The position numbers were made by a program, and so were the translations under genes. Below the pieces are notes generated by a model, which was given only the letters and a program-made list of their open reading frames with translations, had not been told where the DNA came from and made no database searches. This document shows, piece after piece, positions 44,610 through 54,024 of a stretch of DNA of 63,056 bases (the first letter of the stretch is position 1; each line of letters starts with the position of its first letter). The stretch comes from Opitutales bacterium (GTDB taxonomy: Bacteria > Verrucomicrobiota > Verrucomicrobiia > Opitutales > Coraliomargaritaceae). The DNA is taken from contig JANQXM010000052.1 in NCBI GenBank assembly GCA_030729385.1, forward strand, positions 1 to 63,056, given 5' to 3'.

Positions 44610-45628
44610 TATTTGCGATTGAAAGTTCCTGCGACGAATCCGCACTCGCGCTTTTTGATCCTGAGAAAGGGATCGTCGGCGAGTGGGTGCATAGTCAGAT
44701 CGATTTGCATAAAGAGTATGGAGGCGTGGTGCCTGATCTCGCCAGTCGCGAACATTTGAAGAACTTTTTCCCTTTGTTGGAAGCTTCCGAAGTGTTGGCG
44801 CAACAGAAGAAGATCACCGGAATCGCCGTGACACATGGTCCGGGCTTAGCGGGTTGCCTCGCCCTGGGCATCGCCTTTGCCAAGAGCCTCGCGCTCGCAT
44901 GGGATGTGCCGCTCTGCGGAGTGAATCATCTTCGCGGTCACGCTTACTCACCCTTTATCGCACTGCATGAGCACGATCCAGCATCGTATGCCGAATCTTT
45001 TAAAGGGCTCTTGCCTCACCTTGGGTTGATCGTTTCCGGGGGGAACACTATCCTTTTTGAAATCACTGTTGAAGGCGCACTCAACGTGCTCGCCGAAACT
45101 GTCGACGACGCCGCGGGCGAAGCGCTCGACAAGGGAGCGAAGCTACTAGGTTTACCGTATCCTGGCGGTCCGCACGTCGAGAAACTCGCAGCGACAGGCG
45201 ATGCGAAAGCATTTGATTTTCCGAAAGCCATCGCACCACGTAATGAGCGACGATTCAGCTTTTCCGGGCTTAAAACCAGCCTTCGTTATCGAATCGAGAA
45301 GATGGACGATGCGGAACTAGAAGCTGCCATGCCCGACATCTGCGCTTCTTATCAAAGCGCCGTCATCGATCAACTCTTTGGCAAGACCAAGCACGTCTTA
45401 GAAGTTGATTGCTACCAAAGTCTCGGCCTCTCCGGAGGTGTCTCCAATAACAAATCCTTGCGCGCTGCGATGGAACGACTCGCCAAACGCTACCGCATGC
45501 CGTGCTTAATCGCGCAACCAAAACACACCGGCGACAATGCCGCTATGATTGCCTTTGCCGCCTTTGCCGACCCGGCAGGAACTGCAACTGATCAGGTCAG
45601 TATTGAGCCAGCCTTGAGAGTTGGGTAA
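44606..45628 (+). CDS. tsaD: tRNA threonylcarbamoyladenosine biosynthesis protein TsaD
   Basis: 340 residues. The iron-binding histidines are His108 and His112 (VNHLRGHAYSPF), the ATP-binding core includes SSCDES near the N terminus, GGVVPDLASREHLKN, GPGLAGCLALGIAFAK, and GGVSNNKSLR near the end. It transfers threonylcarbamoyl to A37 of tRNAs. Starts inside the ctpA stop (ATGA), so the two are coupled. Confidence 0.95.
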   Translation: MIFAIESSCDESALALFDPEKGIVGEWVHSQIDLHKEYGGVVPDLASREHLKNFFPLLEASEVLAQQKKITGIAVTHGPGLAGCLALGIAFAKSLALAWDVPLCGVNHLRGHAYSPFIALHEHDPASYAESFKGLLPHLGLIVSGGNTILFEITVEGALNVLAETVDDAAGEALDKGAKLLGLPYPGGPHVEKLAATGDAKAFDFPKAIAPRNERRFSFSGLKTSLRYRIEKMDDAELEAAMPDICASYQSAVIDQLFGKTKHVLEVDCYQSLGLSGGVSNNKSLRAAMERLAKRYRMPCLIAQPKHTGDNAAMIAFAAFADPAGTATDQVSIEPALRVG

Positions 45629-45654
45629 AGGAGAAGCCGCCATTTTTAGTATCG

Positions 45655-46257
45655 ATGTTAGACGAAACTGTAGAGCAGTCCGCCGACTTACACGCCTTAC
45701 TGCGTGACGAGAAGTTGATGGAGCATTTGGAAGGCAGTGGGTTGAAGCGAATACCAGCATTGCAACGCTTTACTCAGACTGCAGCCATCGTTGCTCAGTT
45801 AGACGCTGATAAAGCCGTGAAAGGAGAGTGGCGGGTCGCGCACTGGAAACGTAAATACAACGATGCTGAATCAGTTTCAAAAACTGTGCTTACTTTACCG
45901 CTGGCGTTTGTTCATCTGTGGCGCCTGCGGGATAAGGAAATCGCTTATACCACGGTGCACCGACTGCACCCTGAGTCGGTCAGTGAATATCGGATTCAGC
46001 GTTACTCTGCTGCGATGATTCAGGCGCTGTTAGCGGTATTCACGGCTTTCTTATCTCTGAGCACGGTAAGTTTACTTTTTGCGCTTAGATCAGAAGGCGC
46101 AGTGGCCAGTCATTATCTTTTGCTGCTGCCAGCTTTATTTATGATCTGGCTATGCATCCGCGGTTATAAATGGGCGAAACGTTATGGAGTGCCCGAACCT
46201 TTACGTATGTTTAGCGCGAACGGCCTATTTGAGTTTCATGGCCTAAAGAAAAAGTGA
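45655..46257 (+). CDS. Unrecognised membrane protein with two helices
   Basis: 200 residues. The first 115 are soluble and rich in charged residues. Two hydrophobic helices follow (about 122-146, MIQALLAVFTAFLSLSTVSL; about 155-172, YLLLLPALFMIWLCI). There is no signal peptide. No family is recognised. It follows tsaD in the same direction with 26 bases between. Confidence 0.5.
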   Translation: MLDETVEQSADLHALLRDEKLMEHLEGSGLKRIPALQRFTQTAAIVAQLDADKAVKGEWRVAHWKRKYNDAESVSKTVLTLPLAFVHLWRLRDKEIAYTTVHRLHPESVSEYRIQRYSAAMIQALLAVFTAFLSLSTVSLLFALRSEGAVASHYLLLLPALFMIWLCIRGYKWAKRYGVPEPLRMFSANGLFEFHGLKKK

Positions 46258-46267
46258 TCCGTCACTT
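46245..46267 (-). terminator. Possible terminator on the minus strand
   Basis: AAGTGA-TCCG-TCACTT (46252-46267) is a perfect 6-bp stem; read on the minus strand it is followed by TTTCTTTAG. It overlaps the stop of the plus-strand membrane protein and would serve the peroxidase fragment that ends at 46262. Confidence 0.4.
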
Positions 46268-46363
46268 CAGTAAGGCTGGTGCTTGGGTGTATTCCTCGGG
46301 GAGAGGACCGGTTAAAGACTTGAGGAAGGCTTCGAGAGCCTTGACGATTTTTGCCTGCGAATC
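46262..46363 (-). pseudogene. C-terminal scrap of a di-heme cytochrome c peroxidase-like gene
   Basis: The minus-strand frame reads DSQAKIVKALEAFLKSLTG followed by PLPEEYTQAP and a stop. This is the usual end of MauG/CcpA-type di-heme peroxidases (IVAFLxxLTG-x-LPEE). An in-frame stop lies immediately upstream and no heme motif is near, so only the tail survives. Confidence 0.45.
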
Positions 46364-46828
46364 TTATGGATATTCGTGAATCTAATTTTGTGGATGTTCT
46401 TATGATCCTAAACTTGGCAGTTGGTATTGGCTATGATTCTTAAACCGTTAATGGACGTTAATTAACGTGAATCTGATTTACTGCCAAAATTGCGAATGGG
46501 CTAGGGCTCGATTCCTCGTAGAGATGTCACTCAACTATTTAAACACTATGTATTAGGACCTCTGATTAACGTGCATTAACGTTAATTAACGGTTCAACTC
46601 ATTTTTTTAGGATGATGTGGTTAGAGGAGTTCGGTTCTTTGGCAGAATAATTTAGGGCAGAACAATTTTTTGAATAGGTTTCGCTGAGAGAAGTCCATTA
46701 GCGGACTCATTGCGTTTTGATTGTTTCGCGGTTCACATTTCCGGTTTAGCCTGCAATACTTGCAATTGTCCGCTTGCCTTTGCCTTCAATTTTACTAATA
46801 CTAGTTCGTTTTAACATTAGAAACTAAT
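46364..46828. other. Intergenic gap upstream of the fumarase gene
   Basis: No gene beyond the peroxidase scrap. The main structure is the large inverted-repeat element at 46443-46594. Confidence 0.5.
46443..46594. repeat. 152-bp element with long terminal inverted repeats (AACCGTTAAT type)
   Basis: The left end AACCGTTAATGGACGTTAAT and the right end ATTAACGTTAATTAACGGTT belong to 31-base terminal inverted repeats that match at about 26 positions. The middle is unremarkable. A partial relative is at 18324 on the island. Confidence 0.65.
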
Positions 46829-48517
46829 ATGTCCAAGCCAATCCCTCCATTTCACTTTCAAAAGCAATTTCCGCTTGGCGCGGATCGCACGGAATACCGT
46901 CTCCTGACCAACGAGTTTGTGGAGACTGTCGATTTTAACGGAGAAACCATGCTGAAGGTCGATCCTGCTGCTTTGACCTATTTGGCAGAGACCGCGACGC
47001 GTGAGATTTCCTTTAAGCTGCGCACGGAGCACTTGGAAAAAGTGGCGGCGATTTTGGAAGATCCCGAAGCGACGGAAAATGACCACACGATTGCGTTGAC
47101 CATGCTGCGTAATGCCGAGGTCGCGGCCCATGGGGTGCTACCATTTTGTCAGGATACCGGCACTGCGATTATTCTCGGTAAAAAAGGCCAGCGTGTTTGG
47201 ACCGGTGGCGGTGACGAAGCTGCGCTCTCACAAGGTGTCTATAACACCTACACAAAGGAGAACCTGCGCTACTCGCAGACTGTGCCGCTCTCCATGTATG
47301 AAGAGAAGAACACCGGCACGAACTTGCCCGCGCAAATCGATATTTTGGCGACCGACAGTGCCAGCTATGATTTCCTATTCGTCGCGAAGGGTGGGGGTTC
47401 GGCGAATAAGACCTTCCTTTTTCAAGAAACCAAAGCGTTGTTGAATCCTGCGAACTTGGAAAAGTTTTGTATCGAAAAAATGGGCACGCTGGGCACTTCT
47501 GCCTGCCCGCCGTATCACATTGCGATCGTGATTGGTGGCACTTCTGCAGAGACCACGATGAAGACGGTCAAACTGGCATCGACCAAATACTACGATGAAT
47601 TGCCGACTGTGGGTAATGAGCACGGGCAAGCTTTCCGCGACTTAGCGCTCGAGCAAAAGCTGCTCAATTACACCCGTAAAATGGGTTACGGTGCGCAATT
47701 TGGTGGTAAATATTTTGCGCTCGATGTGCGCGTGATTCGTTTGCCACGTCATGGTGCTTCTTGTCCTGTCGGGATCGGCGTATCCTGCTCCGCTGACCGC
47801 AATGCGAAAGCGCGGATCGATAAAGACGGCGTGTGGTTGGAGAAACTGGAAGAGAACCCAGGTCGCTTCATCCCTGCGGTGACCGGTGAAGAGAAGCCGG
47901 ACGAATCGATCAAGATCGACCTGAACCGTCCAATGGCCGACATCCTTGCTGAGCTCAGTGAGTATCCGGTGACGACACCACTCTCACTTAGCGGCACGAT
48001 TGTGGTCGCTCGCGATATGGCCCATGCGAAGATTCAAGAGCGCTTGGATCGTGGCGAAGGCATGCCAGACTATATGAAGAATCACCCGGTCTATTACGCG
48101 GGTCCGGCGAAGACACCTACGGGTAAGCCTTCCGGTTCCTTTGGACCGACGACGGCGGGTCGGATGGATTCCTATGTTGGACCGTTCCAAGCCGAAGGTG
48201 GCTCGATGATCATGCTTGCAAAGGGCAATCGCTCGCAGCAAGTAACGGATGCTTGTCAGAAATACGGTGGTTTTTATCTCGGTTCGATCGGCGGTCCCGC
48301 TGCGTTGTTGGCCGAGCATAATATCAAGAATGTTGAAGTCTTGGAGTATCCCGAGCTTGGCATGGAAGCTATCTGGAAGATCGAGGTAGAGAACTTTCCC
48401 GCTTACATTTTGGTCGACGATAAGGGCAATGATTTCTTCGCCGGTATTCGTGAGACTTGTTCCAAGTGTGCGGTGCAAGCCTTTGAAACCGCAAAGGCTG
48501 ACGCGGCGAAGGGGTAG
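46829..48517 (+). CDS. Fumarate hydratase, class I (iron-sulfur)
   Basis: 562 residues, the length of E. coli FumA/FumB. Candidate 4Fe-4S ligands are Cys107 (PFCQDTGT), Cys226 (GTSACPPYH) and Cys320 ([11 protein letters not shown]), at spacings close to those in FumA. Other conserved blocks: [45 protein letters not shown]. It hydrates fumarate to malate in the TCA cycle. It stands alone. Confidence 0.94.
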   Translation: MSKPIPPFHFQKQFPLGADRTEYRLLTNEFVETVDFNGETMLKVDPAALTYLAETATREISFKLRTEHLEKVAAILEDPEATENDHTIALTMLRNAEVAAHGVLPFCQDTGTAIILGKKGQRVWTGGGDEAALSQGVYNTYTKENLRYSQTVPLSMYEEKNTGTNLPAQIDILATDSASYDFLFVAKGGGSANKTFLFQETKALLNPANLEKFCIEKMGTLGTSACPPYHIAIVIGGTSAETTMKTVKLASTKYYDELPTVGNEHGQAFRDLALEQKLLNYTRKMGYGAQFGGKYFALDVRVIRLPRHGASCPVGIGVSCSADRNAKARIDKDGVWLEKLEENPGRFIPAVTGEEKPDESIKIDLNRPMADILAELSEYPVTTPLSLSGTIVVARDMAHAKIQERLDRGEGMPDYMKNHPVYYAGPAKTPTGKPSGSFGPTTAGRMDSYVGPFQAEGGSMIMLAKGNRSQQVTDACQKYGGFYLGSIGGPAALLAEHNIKNVEVLEYPELGMEAIWKIEVENFPAYILVDDKGNDFFAGIRETCSKCAVQAFETAKADAAKG

Positions 48518-48569
48518 ATGATTTTTCGGGGCTGATGCATGCGGCGATCGAGATCGTCGCTAGAGAAAA

Positions 48570-48632
48570 CACGGCAGAGACTGCCGTGGCTACAATTTGA
48601 TTTGTGATGTAGCCACGTCACTCAGTGACGTG
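48570..48632. repeat. Hairpin repeat family A, copy 4
   Basis: CACGGCAG-AGA-CTGCCGTG, GCTAC, a 14-base spacer, GTAGC, CACGTCAC-TCA-GTGACGTG. Cleanest copy after copy 2. Located between the fumarase stop and the next gene. Confidence 0.8.
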
Positions 48633-48710
48633 TTCTGTGCGCGGTCTCTTTGGCTCAGAATTTGGAAAGTATGATGTGATTCCTGTCTTCAGTTGTGCTA
48701 CGGTCTTGGC

Positions 48711-49295
48711 ATGTCGAAGAACTGGAACGCTGCTTACGAGAATGATGATATCCCTTGGGACAAAGGGGTGGCTGCACCGCCATTGGCTGAGTTTTTAGAA
48801 ACGCATTCGATTGCTGGGCGCGTGCTTGTGCCGGGTTGCGGATTGGGACATGACGTGCGCTTGTTGGCATCGCAGGGTGCTTCGGCGCTGGGTTTGGATA
48901 TTGCCCCGAGTGCGGTGCGTAAGGCGCAGACAATTCCTGCCGTTGCGGATGAAGGCTTTGTTGCTGGTGATTTTCTGGATCTCTCAACCGAATGGGAGGG
49001 GCAGTTTGATTGGGTGGTTGAGCATACTTGTCTGTGTGCCTTGGAACTGGATCAACGCGAAGACTATGCTGCTTCGGTTGCGAAGGCACTCAAGCCGGGA
49101 GGCAATTACTTGGCGGTCTTTTATCGTGAAGTGGCGGATTACAAAGGCGATGGTCCGCCACATCCGATTTTATCCGAAGCGATTGATGCTTTGTTCGGCG
49201 CTCACTTTGAGCGGGTCGAATCCTTTGTGCCTAGCAAGAGTTATCCGAGTCGCCCGCATGGCTGCGAGGAAGTGGTCTGGTTTCGTAAGCGTTAA
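48711..49295 (+). CDS. TPMT-family SAM-dependent methyltransferase
   Basis: 194 residues. The nucleotide-binding core VLVPGCGLGHDVRLLASQG is followed by VLGLDIAPSAV-like ALGLDIAPSAVRKA, FVAGDFLDL, and the family-specific FDWVVEHTCLCALE, in which the catalytic Asp/Glu lies. N-terminal NWNAAYENDDIPWDKG is typical of thiopurine/thiol and halide methyltransferases. Substrate unknown. Start taken at ATG 48711; a few codons upstream (48693) are also open. Confidence 0.85.
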   Translation: MSKNWNAAYENDDIPWDKGVAAPPLAEFLETHSIAGRVLVPGCGLGHDVRLLASQGASALGLDIAPSAVRKAQTIPAVADEGFVAGDFLDLSTEWEGQFDWVVEHTCLCALELDQREDYAASVAKALKPGGNYLAVFYREVADYKGDGPPHPILSEAIDALFGAHFERVESFVPSKSYPSRPHGCEEVVWFRKR

Positions 49296-49310
49296 GTAGT
49301 GCTTCATTTC

Positions 49311-49393
49311 TTAATCCTACTCTTAATCTATTTTTAGGGCTCTGGCCACAGGTGTAGGGGGATTATGATTAAGATTAGGAGTAAGAGTAAGAC
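49311..49393. repeat. Inverted-repeat element (CTTAATCCTACTCTTAATC type)
   Basis: TTAATCCTACTCTTAATC at 49311-49328 mirrors GATTAAGATTAGGAGTAAGA at about 49367-49386, with about 38 bases between. It lies between convergent genes, so it could terminate both. A looser version is at 35472-35680. Confidence 0.6.
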
Positions 49394-49414
49394 GGGGAGA
49401 GTAAGACGATTCGT

Positions 49415-51217
49415 TTACCCGTGCTTTTGTTTGTCGTTAACCGGATCAACGTAAATCGAGACGTTGGCGGTAGTGTTGCCGAGGTGCTCTTTGGCTCTTT
49501 TGAGGGCTTTGGCTGTCGAAAGTGTGGGGTTCAGCGGTTCGTCGGTGAAGATGTTGCGCTCTTTGATGATGTCATAGAGCCCGGAGTTTCTGAGCACACG
49601 TATGATGTCGACTTTGACTTCGCTGAGAATGAGGTAACGCCCTTTTTCAGTCATGTAGAGCATGAGCTCCTCTAGAGCCATGACTGCGGTGGCATCCATG
49701 TTATAGGCATTGCGCATTTTGAGGACGACGATCTTGAGATTGGGGTCTTCGCAGATACGGCGCATTTGATCGCGAAAGAGGTCGGCGGCACCGAAGAAGA
49801 GTTCGCCTTCGACGTGAACGATTGAGACCTCGGGTGTTTCGCGATGCTCGGGCTTTGCCATTTGTGTGAGTTGGCCTTCTTCGTTGAAGGCATACTCGAC
49901 CATTTCCGGACGGGCGACCTTTTTGAGGAAAAGCACGATGGACGTGCCGACACCGACATAGATTGCGGTATCGAGTGGCATGAAGAGACCACTGGTGAAT
50001 GTGGCTCCAAAAACAACTGCGTCGGACCGGGTCGAGCGCGTGACGATACGTATGGCATGCTTATTGATCAGCGAGATACCGATGGCTATAACGAGCACCG
50101 CTAGCGTGCATTGTGGAATGTAACTGGTGAAGGGCCCGAGGGCGAAGGCACCGATGAAGACAATGATACCGCTTATGTAGCTGGCGAGGACAGTGTGTCC
50201 GCCGCTGGTCGCACTGAGGGTCGAGCGGGTTAATGATCCCGAGGCGGGCATGCCGGAAAAGAAGGCGCAGCCGATATTTGCCATACCGATCGAAAACATT
50301 GCCTGATTGGCATCCAGCCGTGAGCCGGTTTTAGCGGCGAGTGACTTACCGATCGAAATACCTTCGAGTATGCAGAGCAGGGCAATTGCCAGGGCCGGGC
50401 TGGCGAGCATCTGCAGGCTGCTGAGTGAAATTTGAGGTGCCTGGAAAGACCAGTCGGCTGCATTGATGCCGGGTAGTAGAACGATGTCGGACTGATGCTG
50501 AAACGCTAATTCCGTGAGTATGGAAACCGCGATCAAACAGATGGCGACATTCGGCAGCGCTTTGAATTTCTTATTTAAGAAAATAAACAATATAGCGGTG
50601 ATGATACTGACAGCAACGGTCTCCCAGACCACGGTGTCGATAGATCCTGCCATGAGTAGCACCGATTCGTAAAAGGTCGCGCCTTTACGCTCCATCGTGA
50701 GCCCGATTGCTTTGGGTATTTGATTGGTGATAATCAGCAGCGCGGCCGCAGAAATGTAGCCGGTAATGACCGAGCGCGAAATGTATTGGACGAGATTGGC
50801 GACTTTCAGGTAGGCGCCGATGACGATAAAAAGCCCGACCATGAGGATCAGCAGCGGCACCAGCGTCAGCATTTCGTTGCCCATGATGCCGAGGCTGGCA
50901 AAGGCGCTGAGCAGCATGACCGAAGTAGCATTGGTCGGCCCGAGCGTTATGAAGTGACTTTTGGCAAAGATCGGCGCGACGATTGCGGCGATTGCCGAAC
51001 CGTAGATGCCATATTGAATCGGCAGGCCCGCAATCAAGGCGTAAGCCATGCCTTGCGGGAACGCGAGTAGGGCGACGTTGAACCCCGCACGGCAGTCGCC
51101 TGCGAAGTAATTTTTCTTATAGCCCCCTAGTGATTTGGTAAGCGGGAAGTAGTCTAGACAATTGTATTCCTTCGCCGCGGTGACGGCGTTTTTCAAAAAT
51201 TGTAGGACTTGTGCCAA
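49415..51217 (-). CDS. SulP-family inorganic anion transporter
   Basis: 600 residues. 10-12 membrane helices in the SLC26/SulP arrangement: GFNVALLAFPQGMAYALIAG, PIQYGIYGSAIAAIV, ITLGPTNATSV, FFSGMPASGSLTRS. Then a C-terminal STAS domain (about 465-560, IVHVEGELFFGAADLFRDQM, RNAYNMDATAVMALEELM). Imports sulfate, bicarbonate or another anion; a role with the cys genes is possible but unproven. The end lies close to the repeat at 49311-49393. Confidence 0.92.
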   Translation of the reverse strand: MAQVLQFLKNAVTAAKEYNCLDYFPLTKSLGGYKKNYFAGDCRAGFNVALLAFPQGMAYALIAGLPIQYGIYGSAIAAIVAPIFAKSHFITLGPTNATSVMLLSAFASLGIMGNEMLTLVPLLILMVGLFIVIGAYLKVANLVQYISRSVITGYISAAALLIITNQIPKAIGLTMERKGATFYESVLLMAGSIDTVVWETVAVSIITAILFIFLNKKFKALPNVAICLIAVSILTELAFQHQSDIVLLPGINAADWSFQAPQISLSSLQMLASPALAIALLCILEGISIGKSLAAKTGSRLDANQAMFSIGMANIGCAFFSGMPASGSLTRSTLSATSGGHTVLASYISGIIVFIGAFALGPFTSYIPQCTLAVLVIAIGISLINKHAIRIVTRSTRSDAVVFGATFTSGLFMPLDTAIYVGVGTSIVLFLKKVARPEMVEYAFNEEGQLTQMAKPEHRETPEVSIVHVEGELFFGAADLFRDQMRRICEDPNLKIVVLKMRNAYNMDATAVMALEELMLYMTEKGRYLILSEVKVDIIRVLRNSGLYDIIKERNIFTDEPLNPTLSTAKALKRAKEHLGNTTANVSIYVDPVNDKQKHG

Positions 51218-51234
51218 TTGACTACGGTTTGGAA

Positions 51235-52020
51235 TTAACTTTCAGGGTAGAGCACTTTCATGACTTCGGCATGTAGCGGGGCTTTGGCCGCAATAATGGT
51301 TCGTTCATCAAATGAGTCGCCACCATACCAACCAGTAACGGTGAAGCCTGCGCCTTGCAAGCATGGGATGATCGCTGCGCAGTCCCAAATCTCCATGAGA
51401 GGATCACACATGACGTCAATAAAGCCGGTGCAAAGTAGGATGTAGCCGCCGGCATCGCCCCATGAGCGATAGAGTGCGGTCTTCGGTGGCAGGTCGCTCC
51501 ATTGAGCATTGTTCTGCCAAAGTTGTTTACGGATGGGGTCGGTGGTGCAGAGCGTGGCTTCACTTAGTTTACATGGAGCGCGTCCACTTACTGGCTTGCC
51601 GTTCAGAGTGGTGGTCTCGCAATCGCCGATCACCATCTGCTTCATCACTGGCTGATTGATCGCGCCGATGACTGGGCGACCTTTGTAGAGTAGTGCGATG
51701 AGGGTGGCGAAAAGCGGCACCCCAGAAATGAAAGACTTGGTGCCGTCGACAGGATCGAGGACCCATACGAAATTCGCATCGGTGCGTTCCTTGCCATATT
51801 CCTCACCAATGATGCCGTGGTCCGGATAGCGCTCAGCGAGAATTTCGCGGATGCGTTTCTCTGCATTACGATCCGCTAAGGTGACGGGTGTGGCGTCGGA
51901 CTTGCGTTCGATCTCCACATCCGGCCCGTAGTGAGGCATGATTTCCTTCGCTGCCTCTTCACAGAGGTAGGCGATGAATTCGATGAATTCGTCTTTTTGA
52001 GCGCGTGTAAGTTCTGACAT
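51235..52020 (-). CDS. Inositol monophosphatase-family phosphatase (histidinol-phosphatase-like)
   Basis: 261 residues from ATG 52020 (MSELTRAQK). Metal-site motifs: Glu73 (GIIGEEYG), Asp89-PVDGTKSF, and WDCAAIIPCLQGAG near the C terminus. All are intact. Closest by feel to HisN-type histidinol-phosphate phosphatases, since PVTLADRNAEKRIRE and ISGVPLFATLIAL are shared with that clade. The frame is open 45 codons further upstream, but that extension falls in low-complexity repeat DNA. Confidence 0.85.
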   Translation of the reverse strand: MSELTRAQKDEFIEFIAYLCEEAAKEIMPHYGPDVEIERKSDATPVTLADRNAEKRIREILAERYPDHGIIGEEYGKERTDANFVWVLDPVDGTKSFISGVPLFATLIALLYKGRPVIGAINQPVMKQMVIGDCETTTLNGKPVSGRAPCKLSEATLCTTDPIRKQLWQNNAQWSDLPPKTALYRSWGDAGGYILLCTGFIDVMCDPLMEIWDCAAIIPCLQGAGFTVTGWYGGDSFDERTIIAAKAPLHAEVMKVLYPES

Positions 52021-52120
52021 GACTGCTGCTTTAATTGGATAAAAGACTAAAATGTGGTCAGTGATTTCTGGATAGGCAACCGCATAGTCATTGAATTCAA
52101 TGTTCGACCTTCGAAGTTCG

Positions 52121-52798
52121 ATGTTCAACCATTGCCTTGTGTTGACGACCCCCATTCATGTGATCGATTTTGAAGGCAGCCGCCAGAGCGGGATTGTCGA
52201 ATATGGCGTGGTCACATTGCACGGCGATCAGGTCGAGGCTACCTACACACGGCTCTGCGCGCCGATTGGCACGATTTCGGATCGTGATCGTTTGCAACAT
52301 GGGATTTCTGAGGAACTAGCATCGGAACATGACCGCTTCGAGGAGGAATGGGCGCTTTTTTCAGGACTCCGCGAAACAGGACCACTCTGTGCGCACAATG
52401 TGGCAGTTGAAGACGGCTTGTTGCGAAGCGTGTGGCCGTATCCGCGCAATTCACCGGATTTTGCGGAAGCGGGGCAATTGACTGCAAGTTGGGGACCTTG
52501 GTTGGACACTCTGTATTTGTATCGCCGGATCTATCCACAAATGGAGAGCTACAAGTTGGAAGATTTGATCGCTGTCTTTGGGCTCGGTGAGGAGTTGACC
52601 GCACAGGCTGCACTCTATTGTCCGGAAAAACGAGGTCGCTACCATTGTGCGCTTTACGATGCCTTGGCCTCGGCCTTACTACTGAAGCGTCTCTATGCGG
52701 AGCCTGAGTTGGGAGACTTGAGCCTGCGCTGGTTGATCATGAACAGTGCCGCTTCGTCTGCGAATCGTGATGCGATCGGACAACAAGATTTATTTTAA
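52121..52798 (+). CDS. DEDDh-type 3'-5' exonuclease (DnaQ-like)
   Basis: About 225 residues. Exo I VIDFEGS, Exo II AHNVAVEDGLL and Exo III HCALYDALASALLL carry the DEDDh acidic residues and the catalytic His. The start is doubtful: ATGs at 52091, 52100 and 52121 all lie in a repeated TTCGACCTTCGAAGTTCGA stretch, and GTG 52139 or TTG 52142 may be the real one. Ends seven bases before fmt, so the two are probably one transcript. Could act in DNA or RNA trimming; no domain beyond the nuclease. Confidence 0.8.
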   Translation: MFNHCLVLTTPIHVIDFEGSRQSGIVEYGVVTLHGDQVEATYTRLCAPIGTISDRDRLQHGISEELASEHDRFEEEWALFSGLRETGPLCAHNVAVEDGLLRSVWPYPRNSPDFAEAGQLTASWGPWLDTLYLYRRIYPQMESYKLEDLIAVFGLGEELTAQAALYCPEKRGRYHCALYDALASALLLKRLYAEPELGDLSLRWLIMNSAASSANRDAIGQQDLF

Positions 52799-52805
52799 CA
52801 GAACG

Positions 52806-53777
52806 ATGAGTGAAAAACCAAATGTAGTCTTTTTTGGATCGGATGCGATTTGCCTACCAGTGCTGAATTACCTCTTAGGCGAGGGCGCGTCGCAATGCAC
52901 ATTATGCGCTGTGATTTCGCAACCTGATCGTCCGCAAGGGCGGGGCAAAAAGATGCAACCTAATCCCGTGGCCGCATGGGCGACAGAGAATGGTGTAGAG
53001 CTGCTCCAACCTGAAAAGCCAGATGCTGCCTTGGTTGATTGGATCGTGTCTGCCGAGGTCGTGGTCGCATTCGTCATGGCCTATGGGCATTTCTTGCCGA
53101 AGTCGCTGCGCGAAGCGCCGCGTCATGGGATGGTGAATTTCCACGGATCGATCTTACCAAAGTATCGCGGTGCCTCGCCAGTCGAGACTGCGATTGCGAT
53201 GGGTGAGTCCGAAACAGGTGTTGGCTTGATGCAAGTGGTGAAGGCAATGGATGCCGGCGGCGTGGCAGACGTGGAAAGAGTCTGTATTGAAAATGCTGAT
53301 ACCAGTCCTGATGTGCGGGTGAAAATCGGTGAGGCGGTCGTGCCTCTGTTACGCCGTAATCTCGAGACGATACTCCGTGGCGATTTGGATTTTGTGCCGC
53401 AGGACACTGCGGCTGTGACGCATTGCCGTAAAATTAGTAAAGAAGACGGCGCCTTGGATTTCACTTTATCGGCACAGGCGATCTATGATCGCTTGCGAGC
53501 CTTCACGCCATGGCCTGGCGGGTATTTTGATCACGATACCGTGCGTATCAAAGTCGGGCGTGCGACGGTTGATTTAGCATCAAGTGAAGTGGCTCCGGGC
53601 ACTGTTCTATCCCTTGAGTCGGGGCTAGCAGTCGCGACGGGTGAGAGCACGGTAGTGTTTCACGAATTGCAACGCCCTGGCGGGCGTATGCTGCCGGTCG
53701 CAGATTTTTTGCGCGGGTATCCGATCGCGGTTGGCGAAGTCTTGAAGAGTTCTGTCGCGCAATCGTTGCTGGTTTGA
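52806..53777 (+). CDS. fmt: Methionyl-tRNA formyltransferase
   Basis: 323 residues from ATG 52806 (MSEKPNVVFFGSD). GART fold with catalytic Asn111/His113 in VNFHGSILPKYRGASPV and the downstream Asp in KAMDAGGVADVE. C-terminal OB-like domain with FTPWPGGYF. Transfers formyl to initiator Met-tRNA. def, its frequent neighbour, is absent. The frame extends upstream, but the first residues of the family fix this start. Confidence 0.95.
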   Translation: MSEKPNVVFFGSDAICLPVLNYLLGEGASQCTLCAVISQPDRPQGRGKKMQPNPVAAWATENGVELLQPEKPDAALVDWIVSAEVVVAFVMAYGHFLPKSLREAPRHGMVNFHGSILPKYRGASPVETAIAMGESETGVGLMQVVKAMDAGGVADVERVCIENADTSPDVRVKIGEAVVPLLRRNLETILRGDLDFVPQDTAAVTHCRKISKEDGALDFTLSAQAIYDRLRAFTPWPGGYFDHDTVRIKVGRATVDLASSEVAPGTVLSLESGLAVATGESTVVFHELQRPGGRMLPVADFLRGYPIAVGEVLKSSVAQSLLV

Positions 53778-53784
53778 TCGCGCC

Positions 53785-54024
53785 TCAACCGCCGGTCATC
53801 GGTGGGAGGAAGGCGATGGAGTCGCCGTCTTTTAATTCTGCTTCATGAGCGGAGAGCTCATGGTTGATAGCGACTTGTAGTTGCTTAAACGTATGTGGGA
53901 AATGATATGCGGTCTGAAGTTCGTCGTAGAGCGCGGCGGGAGAAGTGTTACTCAGCTCGCGTGTCTCTTCAGTTTTACCGGCGAGGTCAGCGAGTTGGGC
54001 GAAGTAGAGGATCTTAATTTGCAT
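53785..54024 (-). CDS. moaD: Molybdopterin synthase small subunit (MoaD/ThiS-like)
   Basis: 79 residues ending in the required Gly-Gly (LPPMTGG). A beta-grasp ubiquitin-like protein that carries sulfur as a C-terminal thiocarboxylate. It starts ten bases inside the mobA gene, so the two are coupled. moaE, its partner, is not in this window. Confidence 0.88.
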   Translation of the reverse strand: MQIKILYFAQLADLAGKTEETRELSNTSPAALYDELQTAYHFPHTFKQLQVAINHELSAHEAELKDGDSIAFLPPMTGG

